NCBI GenBank assembly: GCA_031551885.1 | Contig: JAVBMX010000066.1 | Span: forward strand, 1 to 31,068 | Origin: Frigididesulfovibrio sp031551885 | Lineage (GTDB): Bacteria > Desulfobacterota > Desulfovibrionia > Desulfovibrionales > Desulfovibrionaceae | Direction of reading: 5' to 3' | Length of the DNA stretch: 31,068 nt | Part shown: positions 8,377 to 16,186 of the stretch, piece after piece | How the letters are laid out: each line of letters opens with the position of its first letter | Numbering within the stretch: the first letter of the stretch is position 1 | Notes under the pieces: model-generated | Database searches by the model: none | What the model saw: only the letters and a program-made list of their open reading frames with translations | What the model was told of the DNA's origin: nothing | Made by a program: the position numbers and the translations under genes

Positions 8377-9290
8377 AACCGCCCATTGCCGTTGTCTGCC
8401 TGATGGGGCCGACCGGGGCGGGGAAAACCGCCGCTTCCCTGGCCCTGGCCGGGGACTTCCCCGCTACGATGATCAATGCCGACTCCCGCCAAATTTACCG
8501 GGACTTTTCCATTCTCACGGCCCGGCCCACGCCGGAGGAAGAAGCCGTCTGCCCGCACCGTCTGTTCGGCTTTTTACCTACCGAAGAAAAACTCGGAGCC
8601 GGCGAATACGCCCGCCTCGCCGGCGCGGCCATAGCCGAAGAACATGCCCAAGGGCGCGTTCCCCTGCTGGTGGGCGGAACCGGCCTGTATTTTCGGGCCC
8701 TGCTCGACGGTATGGCCGACATTCCCCCCGTGCCGGAGCACGTGGCCGCAGCCTGGCGGACCCGTTGCGACGCCGAAGGCCCGGCCGCCCTGCACACCCG
8801 GCTCACCGAGGTGGACCCCGCCACGGCCGCCCGGCTCCACCCCAACGACCGCCAGCGCATCTGCCGGGCGCTCGAGGTGCATGAAGCCACGGGCAAACCC
8901 CTTTCCTGGTGGCACGAACGGCCGCCGGCAAAATCGCCGTTTCGCGCCTTGCGCCTCTTCCTGGAGCTCCCCCTGACGGAGCTTGAGCCGCGTCTGGCCC
9001 GGCGCATTGACCTGATGATTGAGGCGGGCGCTCTGGACGAAGCCCGCGCCGCTCTGACCCGCTGCGCCGATCCCACGGCCCCCGGCTGGTCCGGCATCGG
9101 TTGCAGGGAAGTCTATGCCCACCTCATGGAGGACCTTCCCCTTGAGGCCTGCAAGGCCCTGTGGCTGCGCAACACCCGCGCGTACGCCAAGCGACAGCTG
9201 ACCTGGTTCCGGGCGGAAAAGAACCTCGTCCGCCTCGCCCCCGATGATATCCCGCAAATCCGCGCTCTGGCGCGCGCCCACTTCGCCTAA
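8373..9290 (+). CDS. miaA: tRNA dimethylallyltransferase
   Basis: 305-aa enzyme that prenylates N6 of A37 in tRNAs reading UNN codons, using dimethylallyl diphosphate. It has the P-loop GPTGAGKT, the catalytic-Asp segment NADSRQIYRD, LVGGTGLYFRALLDG, HPNDRQRICRALEV and the C-terminal tRNA-contacting RNTRAYAKRQLTWFR. The ATG at 8373 overlaps the coaD stop and gives the normal family N-terminus. Length is typical. It precedes a thioesterase by ten bases. Confidence 0.95.
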   Translation: MKPPIAVVCLMGPTGAGKTAASLALAGDFPATMINADSRQIYRDFSILTARPTPEEEAVCPHRLFGFLPTEEKLGAGEYARLAGAAIAEEHAQGRVPLLVGGTGLYFRALLDGMADIPPVPEHVAAAWRTRCDAEGPAALHTRLTEVDPATAARLHPNDRQRICRALEVHEATGKPLSWWHERPPAKSPFRALRLFLELPLTELEPRLARRIDLMIEAGALDEARAALTRCADPTAPGWSGIGCREVYAHLMEDLPLEACKALWLRNTRAYAKRQLTWFRAEKNLVRLAPDDIPQIRALARAHFA

Positions 9291-9300
9291 AGGACCGTTC

Positions 9301-9744
9301 ATGCCCCAGGAATACCTTCGCGCCGTTTTGCAGGAAGACCAAAAGGTCAATCAGCTTTTCACCTTTCTCGGAGCCCGGGTGACCTCAGTCGAAAACGGCA
9401 CGGCCCGCGTGTTGCTGCCGGTGTCTTCCAAACTGGCGCAAGGCGGCGGCATGGTCGCAGGCGGCATCCTGGCCACCCTGGCCGACGAAGCCATGGCCCA
9501 CGCGGTGCTCAGCCTGCTGCAGAAGGGGCAGCATACGGCCACGGCGGAGATGAACATCCGCTTTCTGCGCGCGAGCGATCCGAAGGCGAATGGGGAGATC
9601 CGGGCCGAAGGCCGCGTGGTCAAGCCAGGACGAAGCCTGATGTTCACTGAAGCCGAGATCTCCGACCAGACGGGCCGCCTTCTGGCCACGGCCGGGGCAA
9701 CGTTCTGGGTGGGTGGACACCCGGCCTTGGAGAAAAAAAGCTGA
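9301..9744 (+). CDS. PaaI-type hotdog-fold thioesterase
   Basis: 147-aa single-domain hotdog protein, most like the PaaI/4HBT acyl-CoA thioesterases. The central segment GGMVAGGILATLADEAMAHAV aligns with the family's HGG-x5-LxDxA motif, with the acidic residue retained but Ala in place of the usual His. The later MNIRFLRAS and VVKPGRSLMFTEAEI strands also fit. ATG 9301 is preceded by AAAGGA; an upstream in-frame start would overlap miaA and lacks support. Substrate is unknown. The missing His may mean altered activity, since hotdog active sites vary. Confidence 0.8.
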   Translation: MPQEYLRAVLQEDQKVNQLFTFLGARVTSVENGTARVLLPVSSKLAQGGGMVAGGILATLADEAMAHAVLSLLQKGQHTATAEMNIRFLRASDPKANGEIRAEGRVVKPGRSLMFTEAEISDQTGRLLATAGATFWVGGHPALEKKS

Positions 9745-9826
9745 CGGGGCTTCTCTCCGTTTGCTTATGAGAACCCCTGAATGAAAGCGCTTGCATTTTT
9801 CCCTTTTTTCCTAAGCCCGCCGATTT

Positions 9827-9842
9827 CGTGAAATAAGTCACA
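9827..9842. promoter_or_regulatory. CRP/FNR-superfamily-like operator
   Basis: CGTGAAATAAGTCACA matches the TGTGA-N6-TCACA consensus in nine of ten half-site bases. It lies about 30 bp upstream of the candidate -35, a typical activator position. Which regulator binds is not known; HcpR- or CRP-like proteins are candidates. Confidence 0.4.
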
Positions 9843-9869
9843 TTCCCAAGGCCGATCCGCCGAAAGTCC

Positions 9870-9898
9870 TTGCATCCGGACAAAAGTCCTCATATTTT
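9870..9898 (+). promoter_or_regulatory. Candidate sigma70 promoter of the coo operon
   Basis: TTGCAT (9870-9875) and TATTTT (9893-9898) are separated by 17 bp. The first AAAGTCCT repeat ends at the first base of the -35 and the second lies in the spacer. The predicted leader is about 120 bases and would include the 24-bp palindrome. Confidence 0.4.
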
Positions 9899-9969
9899 AG
9901 CCCTCGTGACGTTGTAGCGTTCACATTTCACCCGCCGGGATTCTCTCCGGAGGGGTACGCACGTATCGG

Positions 9970-9993
9970 AAGAATGTTATCGATTACATTCTT
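9970..9993. promoter_or_regulatory. 24-bp near-perfect palindrome upstream of cooM
   Basis: Outer arms AAGAATGT and ACATTCTT are perfectly complementary and enclose a centred ATCGAT; only one base pair of the symmetric 24 fails. It ends 32 bases before the cooM ATG. The symmetry and length suggest an operator for a dimeric regulator, or a small hairpin in the transcript. Confidence 0.5.
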
Positions 9994-10025
9994 TCAGGAA
10001 CATTTCGCCGTTTGAGGAGCCGACT

Positions 10026-13000
10026 ATGTCGACCCTGTCAACTTTTTGGTCAACCCTTCTTTTCATCGCGGGCGGAGTATCGATCTGTTGCGCCGCTTAC
10101 GGGCTGTTCCGCGAAAAAACCAACACACGCGCCCTGTTGCGCCTCATGTGCCTCGGCGATTTCGGCTGCATTCTGTTGGGCTGCGCCGGCAGCGCCCCAG
10201 CCGAAACCGGAGCCTTGCTCACCCTGGTGTATACCGGCGCCGCCCGTTTGCTGGCTTGGTTCACGTTGTCCCGCCTTGCCGAAAGAGCCGGAGGAGGAAG
10301 CCTCGCCGGGCTGCGCGGCATCGGCCGGGCCGAGCCGGCCACGGCGGCCCTGTTCGCCTTTGCCATGTTCGCGGCCATGGGCATCAGCTTTTTCTTCACC
10401 CCGGACGCGCGCCTGATTCTGTTGCACGCTTCCCTGGCCGACGGGGGCATCGTCATGCCCGCACTGCTGCTCGCGGCCACGGCCATGATTTTTTACCGCA
10501 CCGCCCACTGTGTTCATGCGTTGTGGTTGGAGGGCGGAGCCTATGCGGATGATTCCGCGTCCTCACGGCCTTCCCTGCTCATGCTCGCACTTGCGGCGGG
10601 CCTCGCTTTGGCCGGGATATTCGGGCACCGAATGATCGTCTGGGCCGCCGGGATGACCGGGGCCGTCGGCCTGCCCGATTTTTCGCCCAGCCTGCCGATT
10701 GCCGTGCTCATTCCCTATGTGGGTGCGCCGGTCGCCGCCGTGTTCCTTCGGGGCAACACGCAACTGCGCAACCTCTGCGTTTGCGCCCTGATGGCCGCCT
10801 CGTTTCTCGCGGCCCTGTTCCTGCCCGCGCCCACGCCGCTGGGGCACCTTTTCGCCGTGACCGCGACCGGCATCGGCCTGCTCACGGCCTTGTATTCCTT
10901 CGCCTACATCCACCGTCCCCAAGACGGCCCGGCGGAAAGCGAAACCCTGTACTGGCTCTTCCTGCCCCTGACCTTCGCTTCGCTGGCGGGCACGGCGCTC
11001 TCCGCGAACCTCGGAAGCATGTTCACGTACTGGGAACTGATGACCCTGGCCTCCTACATTCTGGTCGCCCACGAGCGCACGCAGAAAGCCCTGGACGCGG
11101 CCCGCAAGTACCTGATCATGTGCGGTCTCGGCGCGGCGTTCCTGCCCGCCGGCCTCTTTCTGCTCGGGCGGACCGCCGGGTCGGCGGATATCGCGACCTT
11201 AAGCGCCGCCGCGTACACGCCCGGCGTCGCCGTCGTCGCGGGGTTGTTCTGCCTGCTCGGTTTCGGGGTCAAGGCCGGTCTGGTTCCCGGCCACGGCTGG
11301 CTGCCGGACGCCCACCCGGCCGCGCCCTCCTCCATTTCCGCGCCCCTTTCGGGCGTGCTGACCAAGGCCGGCATCTTCGGCCTGGCCTTCGTGCTCATCG
11401 GGGTTCTCGGCCTGGGGTTGCCCGACAAAGCGGGTTCCTCCCTGGGCCTGCTCGTTTCCTTCCTCGGCCTGGCCACCATGCTGTACGGCGAAATCGCCGC
11501 CTTGTTCCAAAAGGACCTCAAGCGACTCTTCGCCTATTCCACCCTCGGGCAAATCGGTGAAATCACCCTGACCCTCGGGCTGTGCACCCTGCCGGCTCTG
11601 GCCGGTTCCCTGTTGCATCTGGTCAACCACGCGATCATGAAGGACCTGCTCTTCTTCTGCTCCGGGGCGTTGATTTTACGCGCCGGCGGACGGAACCTGG
11701 AAGACCTGCGCGGCCTCGGCCGGGCCATGCCCTTCACGGCCTGCTGCATGGTCGTGGGTCTGCTGTCCATCCTCGGCCTGCCGCCCTTTGCCGGGTTCAT
11801 GAGCAAATTCCTGATGGTTTACGCCCTGGCGGCCGAAAGCCCGCTCCTGGCCGGGGTCTTCCTGCTCGGCTCCCTGGCCGGCTGCGTCTACTACGTGCGG
11901 GTCATCCGGACCTTGATCTTCGAACCTTACGAAGGCCCGGCCGTGGCCGAAGCGCCCCTGTCCATGCGCCTTCCCCTGGCGATTCTGGCCGGCTTGTGCG
12001 TGGTGCTCGGCCTGTTCCCGGAACTGGGCCTTTCCCTGGTCCGGCCCGTGCTGGAAAGCTGGACCACAACCGGCAAGCTGGCCGCGGCCGCGCTGCCTTC
12101 CCTGTCCTACACCCTGCCGCCCTATACCTTGGTTCTGCTGCTCGCGGCCGCCCTCCCTGTCTGGTTCCGCAAGCAACCGGAAACGGCCGGCAAAGTCACG
12201 GCCCTGGCCTTCGCGGCGGCGGCCCTGCTGGTGGTCGCCTTCGGGCGCGGCCTGGATACCCTCAGCTTCGGCTTCGCCCTGCTGGTGCCGGTCATGGGCG
12301 GCCTGAACGCCTGGTACAGCGTGGGCTACATGAACCACAGCCACACCCAGTGGCGCTTCCATACCTTTTTCCTGCTCATGTGCGCGGGCCTGACCGGCGT
12401 CGCCGCCGCCCCGGATCTCTTCAGCTTCTTCTTTTTCTGGGAAATCATGAGCTCGTGGAGCCTGTACTTCGTGATCGTGCACGAAGAAAACCCGGCCGCT
12501 CTGCGCGAAGGCTTCAAGTACTTCTTCTTCAACGTGCTCGGCGCAGCCTTCCTGTTCCTGGCCGTGGCCCTGGCCCTGCGTTGGTGCGGCGGCGGCGACT
12601 TCGCGGCCGTCCGCGCGGCCCTGCCGAACCTGTCCGGTTCGCAGGCCGGCCTCCTGGCGACCCTGGCCGTCATCGGTCTGGTCATGAAGGCCGCCCAGCT
12701 GCCCTTCCGCATCGACATCCAGATGCACCCGGCCACGGCTCCCACGCCGGTTTCCGGGTACATCTCCTCGGTGTTGCTGAAGAGCGCCCTGTTCGGCCTG
12801 GTCAAGCTCTTCCTGGTGCTCGGCGGCGGAACGGCCCTGGTTTCCGGCCTGACCTCAACGGCGGGCGCGGCCCCCGGCCTTGCCCCGCTCATGGACATCG
12901 TGGTCTGGGTCGGCACCGTGACCATCGTCATGGCCGCCGGGTTCGCGGTCTTCCAGAAGGACCTCAAACTGGTGCTGATCTACTCCACGGTCAGCCAGCT

Positions 13001-13793
13001 CGGCTATATGGTCGCGGGCGTCGGCCTGGGGTCTTCCCTGGGCATCGCCGGCGGGCTGTTGCACCTGGTCAACCACATGTTCTTCAAGGACCTGCTCTTC
13101 TTGACGGCCGGGGCGATCATCGTCCAAACCCACCGTCAGAACATGGATGAAATGGGCGGCCTGGCCCGGAACATGCCCGTGACCCTGGCCTTTTTCTGCA
13201 TCGGCGCGGCCTGCGTCATCGGCATCCCGCCGAGCAACGGCTTCACCTCAAAATGGATTCTCTACCACGCCCTGATGGAGCAAGGCCACGTGCTCCCGGC
13301 CGTGCTCTCCCTGGCGGGCAGCGTGATCACCTTGGCCTACTTCGCCAAGGCCCTGCACTCGGCCTTCCTGGGCAGGCCCGCGCCGGAACTGGAACATGTC
13401 ACGGAAGCCCCGAAAGTCATGCTTCTGCCCATGGGCGTGTTGGCCGGGTTGTGTGTGCTGACAAGCCTCTTCCCCGGACTTATATTGTATCCGTTGAACA
13501 GGGTGCTGGCCGAATACGGCCTGCCGGTGTTGGACGTGGCCCTGTACGGTTTGGCCTCGGGACGCGGCGCCTGGAACGCGGTCATCGCCGCCTGCCTCTT
13601 CGGCGCGGCGGGCTGCGCGGGCTGGTTCGGCCTGAAAATGCTGATCCGTTCTTCCCGCACCACGCCGGTGCATACCTGCGGCGTGGACCCGGCGGATCTG
13701 CAGCTGCACACGGCCTCGCGCGACATCTACACGGCCCCGGCCCAGGAACTTTCCCGCATCGGCGACCTCTTCAACCGGCGTGACAAGAAATAG
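10026..13793 (+). CDS. cooM: CO-type hydrogenase membrane subunit CooM, double antiporter-like protein
   Basis: 1255-aa integral membrane protein made of two fused NuoL/M/N-like proton-translocating modules, the expected size and build of CooM. Module 1 carries the key ionisable residues E337 (YWELMT), K416 (KAGLVPGHGW), K447 (LTKAGIF), H531 and K539 (HLVNHAIMKD). Module 2 repeats this with E806 (FWEIMSS), K888 (VMKAAQLPF), K919 (LLKSALFG) and HLVNHMFFKD. A hydrophobic N-terminal region precedes module 1, and a short cytoplasmic tail ends the chain. With CooK it is expected to couple H2 evolution to ion pumping. GAGGAG sits six bases before the ATG. It is the first gene of the operon, 10 bases before cooK. 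Confidence 0.93.
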   Translation: MSTLSTFWSTLLFIAGGVSICCAAYGLFREKTNTRALLRLMCLGDFGCILLGCAGSAPAETGALLTLVYTGAARLLAWFTLSRLAERAGGGSLAGLRGIGRAEPATAALFAFAMFAAMGISFFFTPDARLILLHASLADGGIVMPALLLAATAMIFYRTAHCVHALWLEGGAYADDSASSRPSLLMLALAAGLALAGIFGHRMIVWAAGMTGAVGLPDFSPSLPIAVLIPYVGAPVAAVFLRGNTQLRNLCVCALMAASFLAALFLPAPTPLGHLFAVTATGIGLLTALYSFAYIHRPQDGPAESETLYWLFLPLTFASLAGTALSANLGSMFTYWELMTLASYILVAHERTQKALDAARKYLIMCGLGAAFLPAGLFLLGRTAGSADIATLSAAAYTPGVAVVAGLFCLLGFGVKAGLVPGHGWLPDAHPAAPSSISAPLSGVLTKAGIFGLAFVLIGVLGLGLPDKAGSSLGLLVSFLGLATMLYGEIAALFQKDLKRLFAYSTLGQIGEITLTLGLCTLPALAGSLLHLVNHAIMKDLLFFCSGALILRAGGRNLEDLRGLGRAMPFTACCMVVGLLSILGLPPFAGFMSKFLMVYALAAESPLLAGVFLLGSLAGCVYYVRVIRTLIFEPYEGPAVAEAPLSMRLPLAILAGLCVVLGLFPELGLSLVRPVLESWTTTGKLAAAALPSLSYTLPPYTLVLLLAAALPVWFRKQPETAGKVTALAFAAAALLVVAFGRGLDTLSFGFALLVPVMGGLNAWYSVGYMNHSHTQWRFHTFFLLMCAGLTGVAAAPDLFSFFFFWEIMSSWSLYFVIVHEENPAALREGFKYFFFNVLGAAFLFLAVALALRWCGGGDFAAVRAALPNLSGSQAGLLATLAVIGLVMKAAQLPFRIDIQMHPATAPTPVSGYISSVLLKSALFGLVKLFLVLGGGTALVSGLTSTAGAAPGLAPLMDIVVWVGTVTIVMAAGFAVFQKDLKLVLIYSTVSQLGYMVAGVGLGSSLGIAGGLLHLVNHMFFKDLLFLTAGAIIVQTHRQNMDEMGGLARNMPVTLAFFCIGAACVIGIPPSNGFTSKWILYHALMEQGHVLPAVLSLAGSVITLAYFAKALHSAFLGRPAPELEHVTEAPKVMLLPMGVLAGLCVLTSLFPGLILYPLNRVLAEYGLPVLDVALYGLASGRGAWNAVIAACLFGAAGCAGWFGLKMLIRSSRTTPVHTCGVDPADLQLHTASRDIYTAPAQELSRIGDLFNRRDKK

Positions 13794-13803
13794 GAACACG
13801 ACC

Positions 13804-14781
13804 ATGAACGACGTCTCCCTGTTTGAACAAATACTTCGGGCCCTGTTCCATCTCTTCGTCTTCCCCGGCGGGGTCTTTGCCCTCTGCCTCGGGCTGTTCC
13901 TCAAAGGTGTGGACCGGAAACTTGAAGCCCGCCTGCAACGACGCCTGGGGCCGCCTCTCCACCAGCCGTTCATCGACATGGCCAAACTCTGCACCAAAGA
14001 AACCCTGGTTCCGGATTCCGCCGCCCGGGCCGTGTTTCTGGCCGCTCCGGTCATCGGACTCGTGGGCATGGCCGTGTGCGCGGCCCTCATGCCCGTGCCC
14101 GGCGTGACCAAGGGCCTGACCGACATGGGCGACCTGCTGGTGTACTTCTACCTGCTGCCACTGCCCGCCATCGCCCTGATGGTCGGCGGTTCGGCTTCGG
14201 GCTCGCCGTTCGGCGGCCTGGGTTTTTCGCGGGAAATGACTGTGATGTTTTCCTATGAGGTGCCGCTGTTGATGATCATCCTGGCCGTGGCCCTCAAGGT
14301 CGGCCAGGGCGGCGGTGCGGAGTTTTCCCTCGGGGCCGTGGCCGCCCATCAGGCCGCGCACGGACAATTCCTTTTCAACCCGACCATGATTCCGGCCTTC
14401 CTGGCCTACCTCATGGTTCTGCCCGGCACCATGGGCATGGTGCCCTTTGACGTGCCCGAGGCCGAAACCGAAATCATCGAAGGGCCGCTTTTGGAATACT
14501 CCGGCCCGGCCCTGGCCTTCTTCCACATGACCAGCGCCCTGAAGGCCGTGGTCGTGCTCGGATTGGGCGTGCTGCTGTTCTTCCCAGGCGACCCGGCCGA
14601 CGGGTTCCTCGTCAACCTGGCGTGGTTCGTGATCAAGTGCCTGGGCCTCATGGCCTTGGCCCTGACCTTGGTCAAGTCCGCCACCGGGCGCTTCCGGGTG
14701 GATCAGGCCATGAAGTTCTATTTGAAGTACCCGGCGGGTCTGGCCCTGTGCAGCCTGCTGCTGGCCTGGCTGTGGCCGTAA
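13804..14781 (+). CDS. cooK: CO-type hydrogenase membrane subunit CooK (NuoH-like)
   Basis: 325-aa multi-pass subunit homologous to complex I NuoH, anchoring the hydrogenase arm to the membrane. DRKLEARLQRRLGPPLHQP followed by DMAKLCTKE is the typical N-terminal loop of the family, and MVPFDVPEAETEIIEGPLLE is the conserved acidic loop thought to link quinone-site or hydrogenase events to ion channels. A GTG at 13780 is in frame inside cooM, but the ATG at 13804 has TAGGA eight bases upstream and a normal N-terminus. It is followed by a 306-bp repeat rather than directly by cooL, an unusual break. Confidence 0.93.
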   Translation: MNDVSLFEQILRALFHLFVFPGGVFALCLGLFLKGVDRKLEARLQRRLGPPLHQPFIDMAKLCTKETLVPDSAARAVFLAAPVIGLVGMAVCAALMPVPGVTKGLTDMGDLLVYFYLLPLPAIALMVGGSASGSPFGGLGFSREMTVMFSYEVPLLMIILAVALKVGQGGGAEFSLGAVAAHQAAHGQFLFNPTMIPAFLAYLMVLPGTMGMVPFDVPEAETEIIEGPLLEYSGPALAFFHMTSALKAVVVLGLGVLLFFPGDPADGFLVNLAWFVIKCLGLMALALTLVKSATGRFRVDQAMKFYLKYPAGLALCSLLLAWLWP

Positions 14782-14798
14782 GCTCAGCCTTTGTTGAA

Positions 14799-15104
14799 TT
14801 GGGGGACTCCGTCCCCCAATCCCCCTGGCAGGGGATTCAATCCCCTGCACCCCCATGGTCGGCAAACCGGCGTGAAACGCCGGCTTGCCGACAGATGAGG
14901 GGGTCTGGGGGGCTCATCCGGCAGGAAGCCGGATGGACGCCGGAGGTCTCCCGACGGCGCCCGAAGGGCAAGGCGCAGGATGCGCCGCGTCAATCATCCC
15001 CCCCAGGCGGGGTTTGGGGCGGCACGGCGCGGGAGGGCGCAAAGTTGGTTGCATCGCAAGTGATGCAGGGGGTATCCCCCACGCAGCCCTGTCTATAGCC
15101 CCAA
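14799..15104. repeat. Multi-hairpin intergenic repeat, expanded copy, between cooK and cooL
   Basis: It opens with the hairpin TTGGGGGAC/GTCCCCCAA, then GCAGGGGATT/AATCCCCTGC, then a central stem GTCGGCAA/TTGCCGAC continuing through CCGGCG/CGCCGG, flanked by CCCCCAT and ATGAGGGGG. Against the 17915 copy it carries two extra blocks: 14913-14991 (79 nt, containing CATCCGGC/GCCGGATG) and 15025-15097 (73 nt, containing GCATC/GATGC and GGGGG/CCCCC hairpins). It closes with GCCCCAA. It encodes no credible protein. A Shine-Dalgarno for cooL lies beyond it. Confidence 0.8.
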
Positions 15105-15138
15105 ATACATGAAGGTCTGATTCTAGAAGGAGCGCATC

Positions 15139-15633
15139 GTGAACTTCCTGCAAAAACTTTCCGTCCGTTCGCCTTGGCTGTACCGGATCAACGCGGGCTC
15201 CTGCAACGGCTGCGACGTGGAACTTGCCACCACGGCCTGCATCGCCCGCTACGATGTGGAACGCCTGGGCTGTAAATACTGCGGCAGCCCCCGGCATGCC
15301 GACATTGTGCTGATCACCGGGCCGCTCACCTTGCGTGTGCGCGACAAGGTTCTGCGGGTGTGGGACGAAATTCCCGACCCCAAAGTCACCGTGGCCGTGG
15401 GCATCTGCCCGGTCAGCGGCGGGGTCTTCCGAGGCGGGCATTCCATTGAAGGCCCCATCGACCGCTACATCCCGGTGGACGTCAACGTTCCCGGCTGCCC
15501 GCCCCGCCCGCAGGCCATCATGGAAGGGGTGCTCCTGGCCGCCAAGGTTTGGCGCGCCAAGCTTGAAGGCGCTTCGACCGACGAAGCCCTGCGCGAAGGA
15601 TTGAAGGAGGCCCGCCATGCTGCGCTTTCTTAA
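15139..15633 (+). CDS. cooL: CO-type hydrogenase small subunit CooL
   Basis: 164-aa NuoB-like electron-transfer subunit that holds the [4Fe-4S] cluster closest to the NiFe site. The four cluster cysteines are visible: C22 and C25 in SCNGCDVE, C90 in GICPVSGG, and C120 in VPGCPPRP. It lacks the additional C-terminal cluster domain of group 1 small subunits and the Tat signal, as expected for a group 4 enzyme. The start is GTG at 15139, supported by AAGGAG six bases upstream. It overlaps cooX by 17 bases. Confidence 0.94.
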   Translation: MNFLQKLSVRSPWLYRINAGSCNGCDVELATTACIARYDVERLGCKYCGSPRHADIVLITGPLTLRVRDKVLRVWDEIPDPKVTVAVGICPVSGGVFRGGHSIEGPIDRYIPVDVNVPGCPPRPQAIMEGVLLAAKVWRAKLEGASTDEALREGLKEARHAALS

Positions 15634-16186
15634 AGTTCTGGCCAATAACCTGCGCAAAGGACCGGCCGTCGATCCCTTCCCGGCGCAGGAAGCCTGGACT
15701 CCGGATCGCTTCCGGGGCCGGGTGACCATGGACCCGGAAAAATGCGTGGGCTGCGGCATCTGCCGACACGTCTGCGCCGGCCGGGCCATCCGCATCGAGC
15801 CCACCGAAGACGGCAAAGGGTACAACTTCACCATCTGGCACAATACCTGCGCTTTGTGCGGCATGTGCCGGCATTTCTGCCCCACCCGGGCCATCACCAT
15901 GACCACCGACTGGCACAACGCCCATACCCAAGACCAAAAGTTCGACTGGGCCGAGCACCGTTTCGTCTCGTACCTGCACTGCTCGAGCTGCGGCGCGTCC
16001 ATGCGCATGCTGCCGCCGGAGCTGGCCGCCCGGGTATACGCCCACAGCCCCGTGGATATGACCGCCATCCTGAAGCTCTGCCCCGACTGTCGGCGCGCCC
16101 TGGCCGCCGTACAGTTGAGCGCCGAACAGGCCGCCGCCGGTAAAAACGGCGAGGCAAAAAAGGAATCTTCCCATGACGACCGATAA
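15617..16186 (+). CDS. cooX: CO-type hydrogenase iron-sulfur subunit CooX, with extra C-terminal cysteine pairs
   Basis: 189-aa NuoI/HycF-like ferredoxin subunit that passes electrons between CooF and CooL. Two [4Fe-4S] motifs are complete: C43, C46, C49, C53 (CVGCGICRHVC) and C78, C81, C84, C88 (CALCGMCRHFC). Two further CxxC pairs, C122/C125 and C155/C158, form a possible zinc-binding or additional metal module, followed by a charged tail. GGAGG precedes the ATG, which lies inside cooL; the end overlaps cooU by 14 bases, so cooLXU are likely translationally coupled. Confidence 0.92.
   Translation: MLRFLKVLANNLRKGPAVDPFPAQEAWTPDRFRGRVTMDPEKCVGCGICRHVCAGRAIRIEPTEDGKGYNFTIWHNTCALCGMCRHFCPTRAITMTTDWHNAHTQDQKFDWAEHRFVSYLHCSSCGASMRMLPPELAARVYAHSPVDMTAILKLCPDCRRALAAVQLSAEQAAAGKNGEAKKESSHDDR

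Larger units (their letters stand above)
9745..10025 (+). promoter_or_regulatory. Regulatory region of the coo hydrogenase operon
   Basis: This 281-bp AT-richer spacer holds several distinct signals, listed separately: a CRP/FNR-class palindrome, a sigma70-like promoter overlapped by two AAAGTCCT direct repeats 20 bp apart (9863-9870 and 9883-9890), and a 24-bp palindrome near the cooM start. A bulged hairpin (GGGG and TTCTC pairing with GAGAA and CCCC, about 9752-9780) just after the thioesterase could end that operon, but no T-run adjoins it. I see no site resembling the CooA consensus. Confidence 0.6.

Noticed and set aside
9745..10025. CooA binding site upstream of cooM
   Set aside because: I looked for TGTCA/CGACA-type half-sites with N6 spacing and the GC-rich variant; none is present. 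The TTGCCGACA strings lie inside the repeat hairpins, not in the promoter.
11582..13150. 522-codon open frame inside cooM in another forward frame
   Set aside because: Arg/Pro/Gly-rich shadow of the membrane protein reading frame; no motifs.
14799..15104. CRISPR array in the repeat-rich gap
   Set aside because: The repeats are nested palindromes, not regularly spaced identical direct repeats with unique spacers; no cas genes are present.
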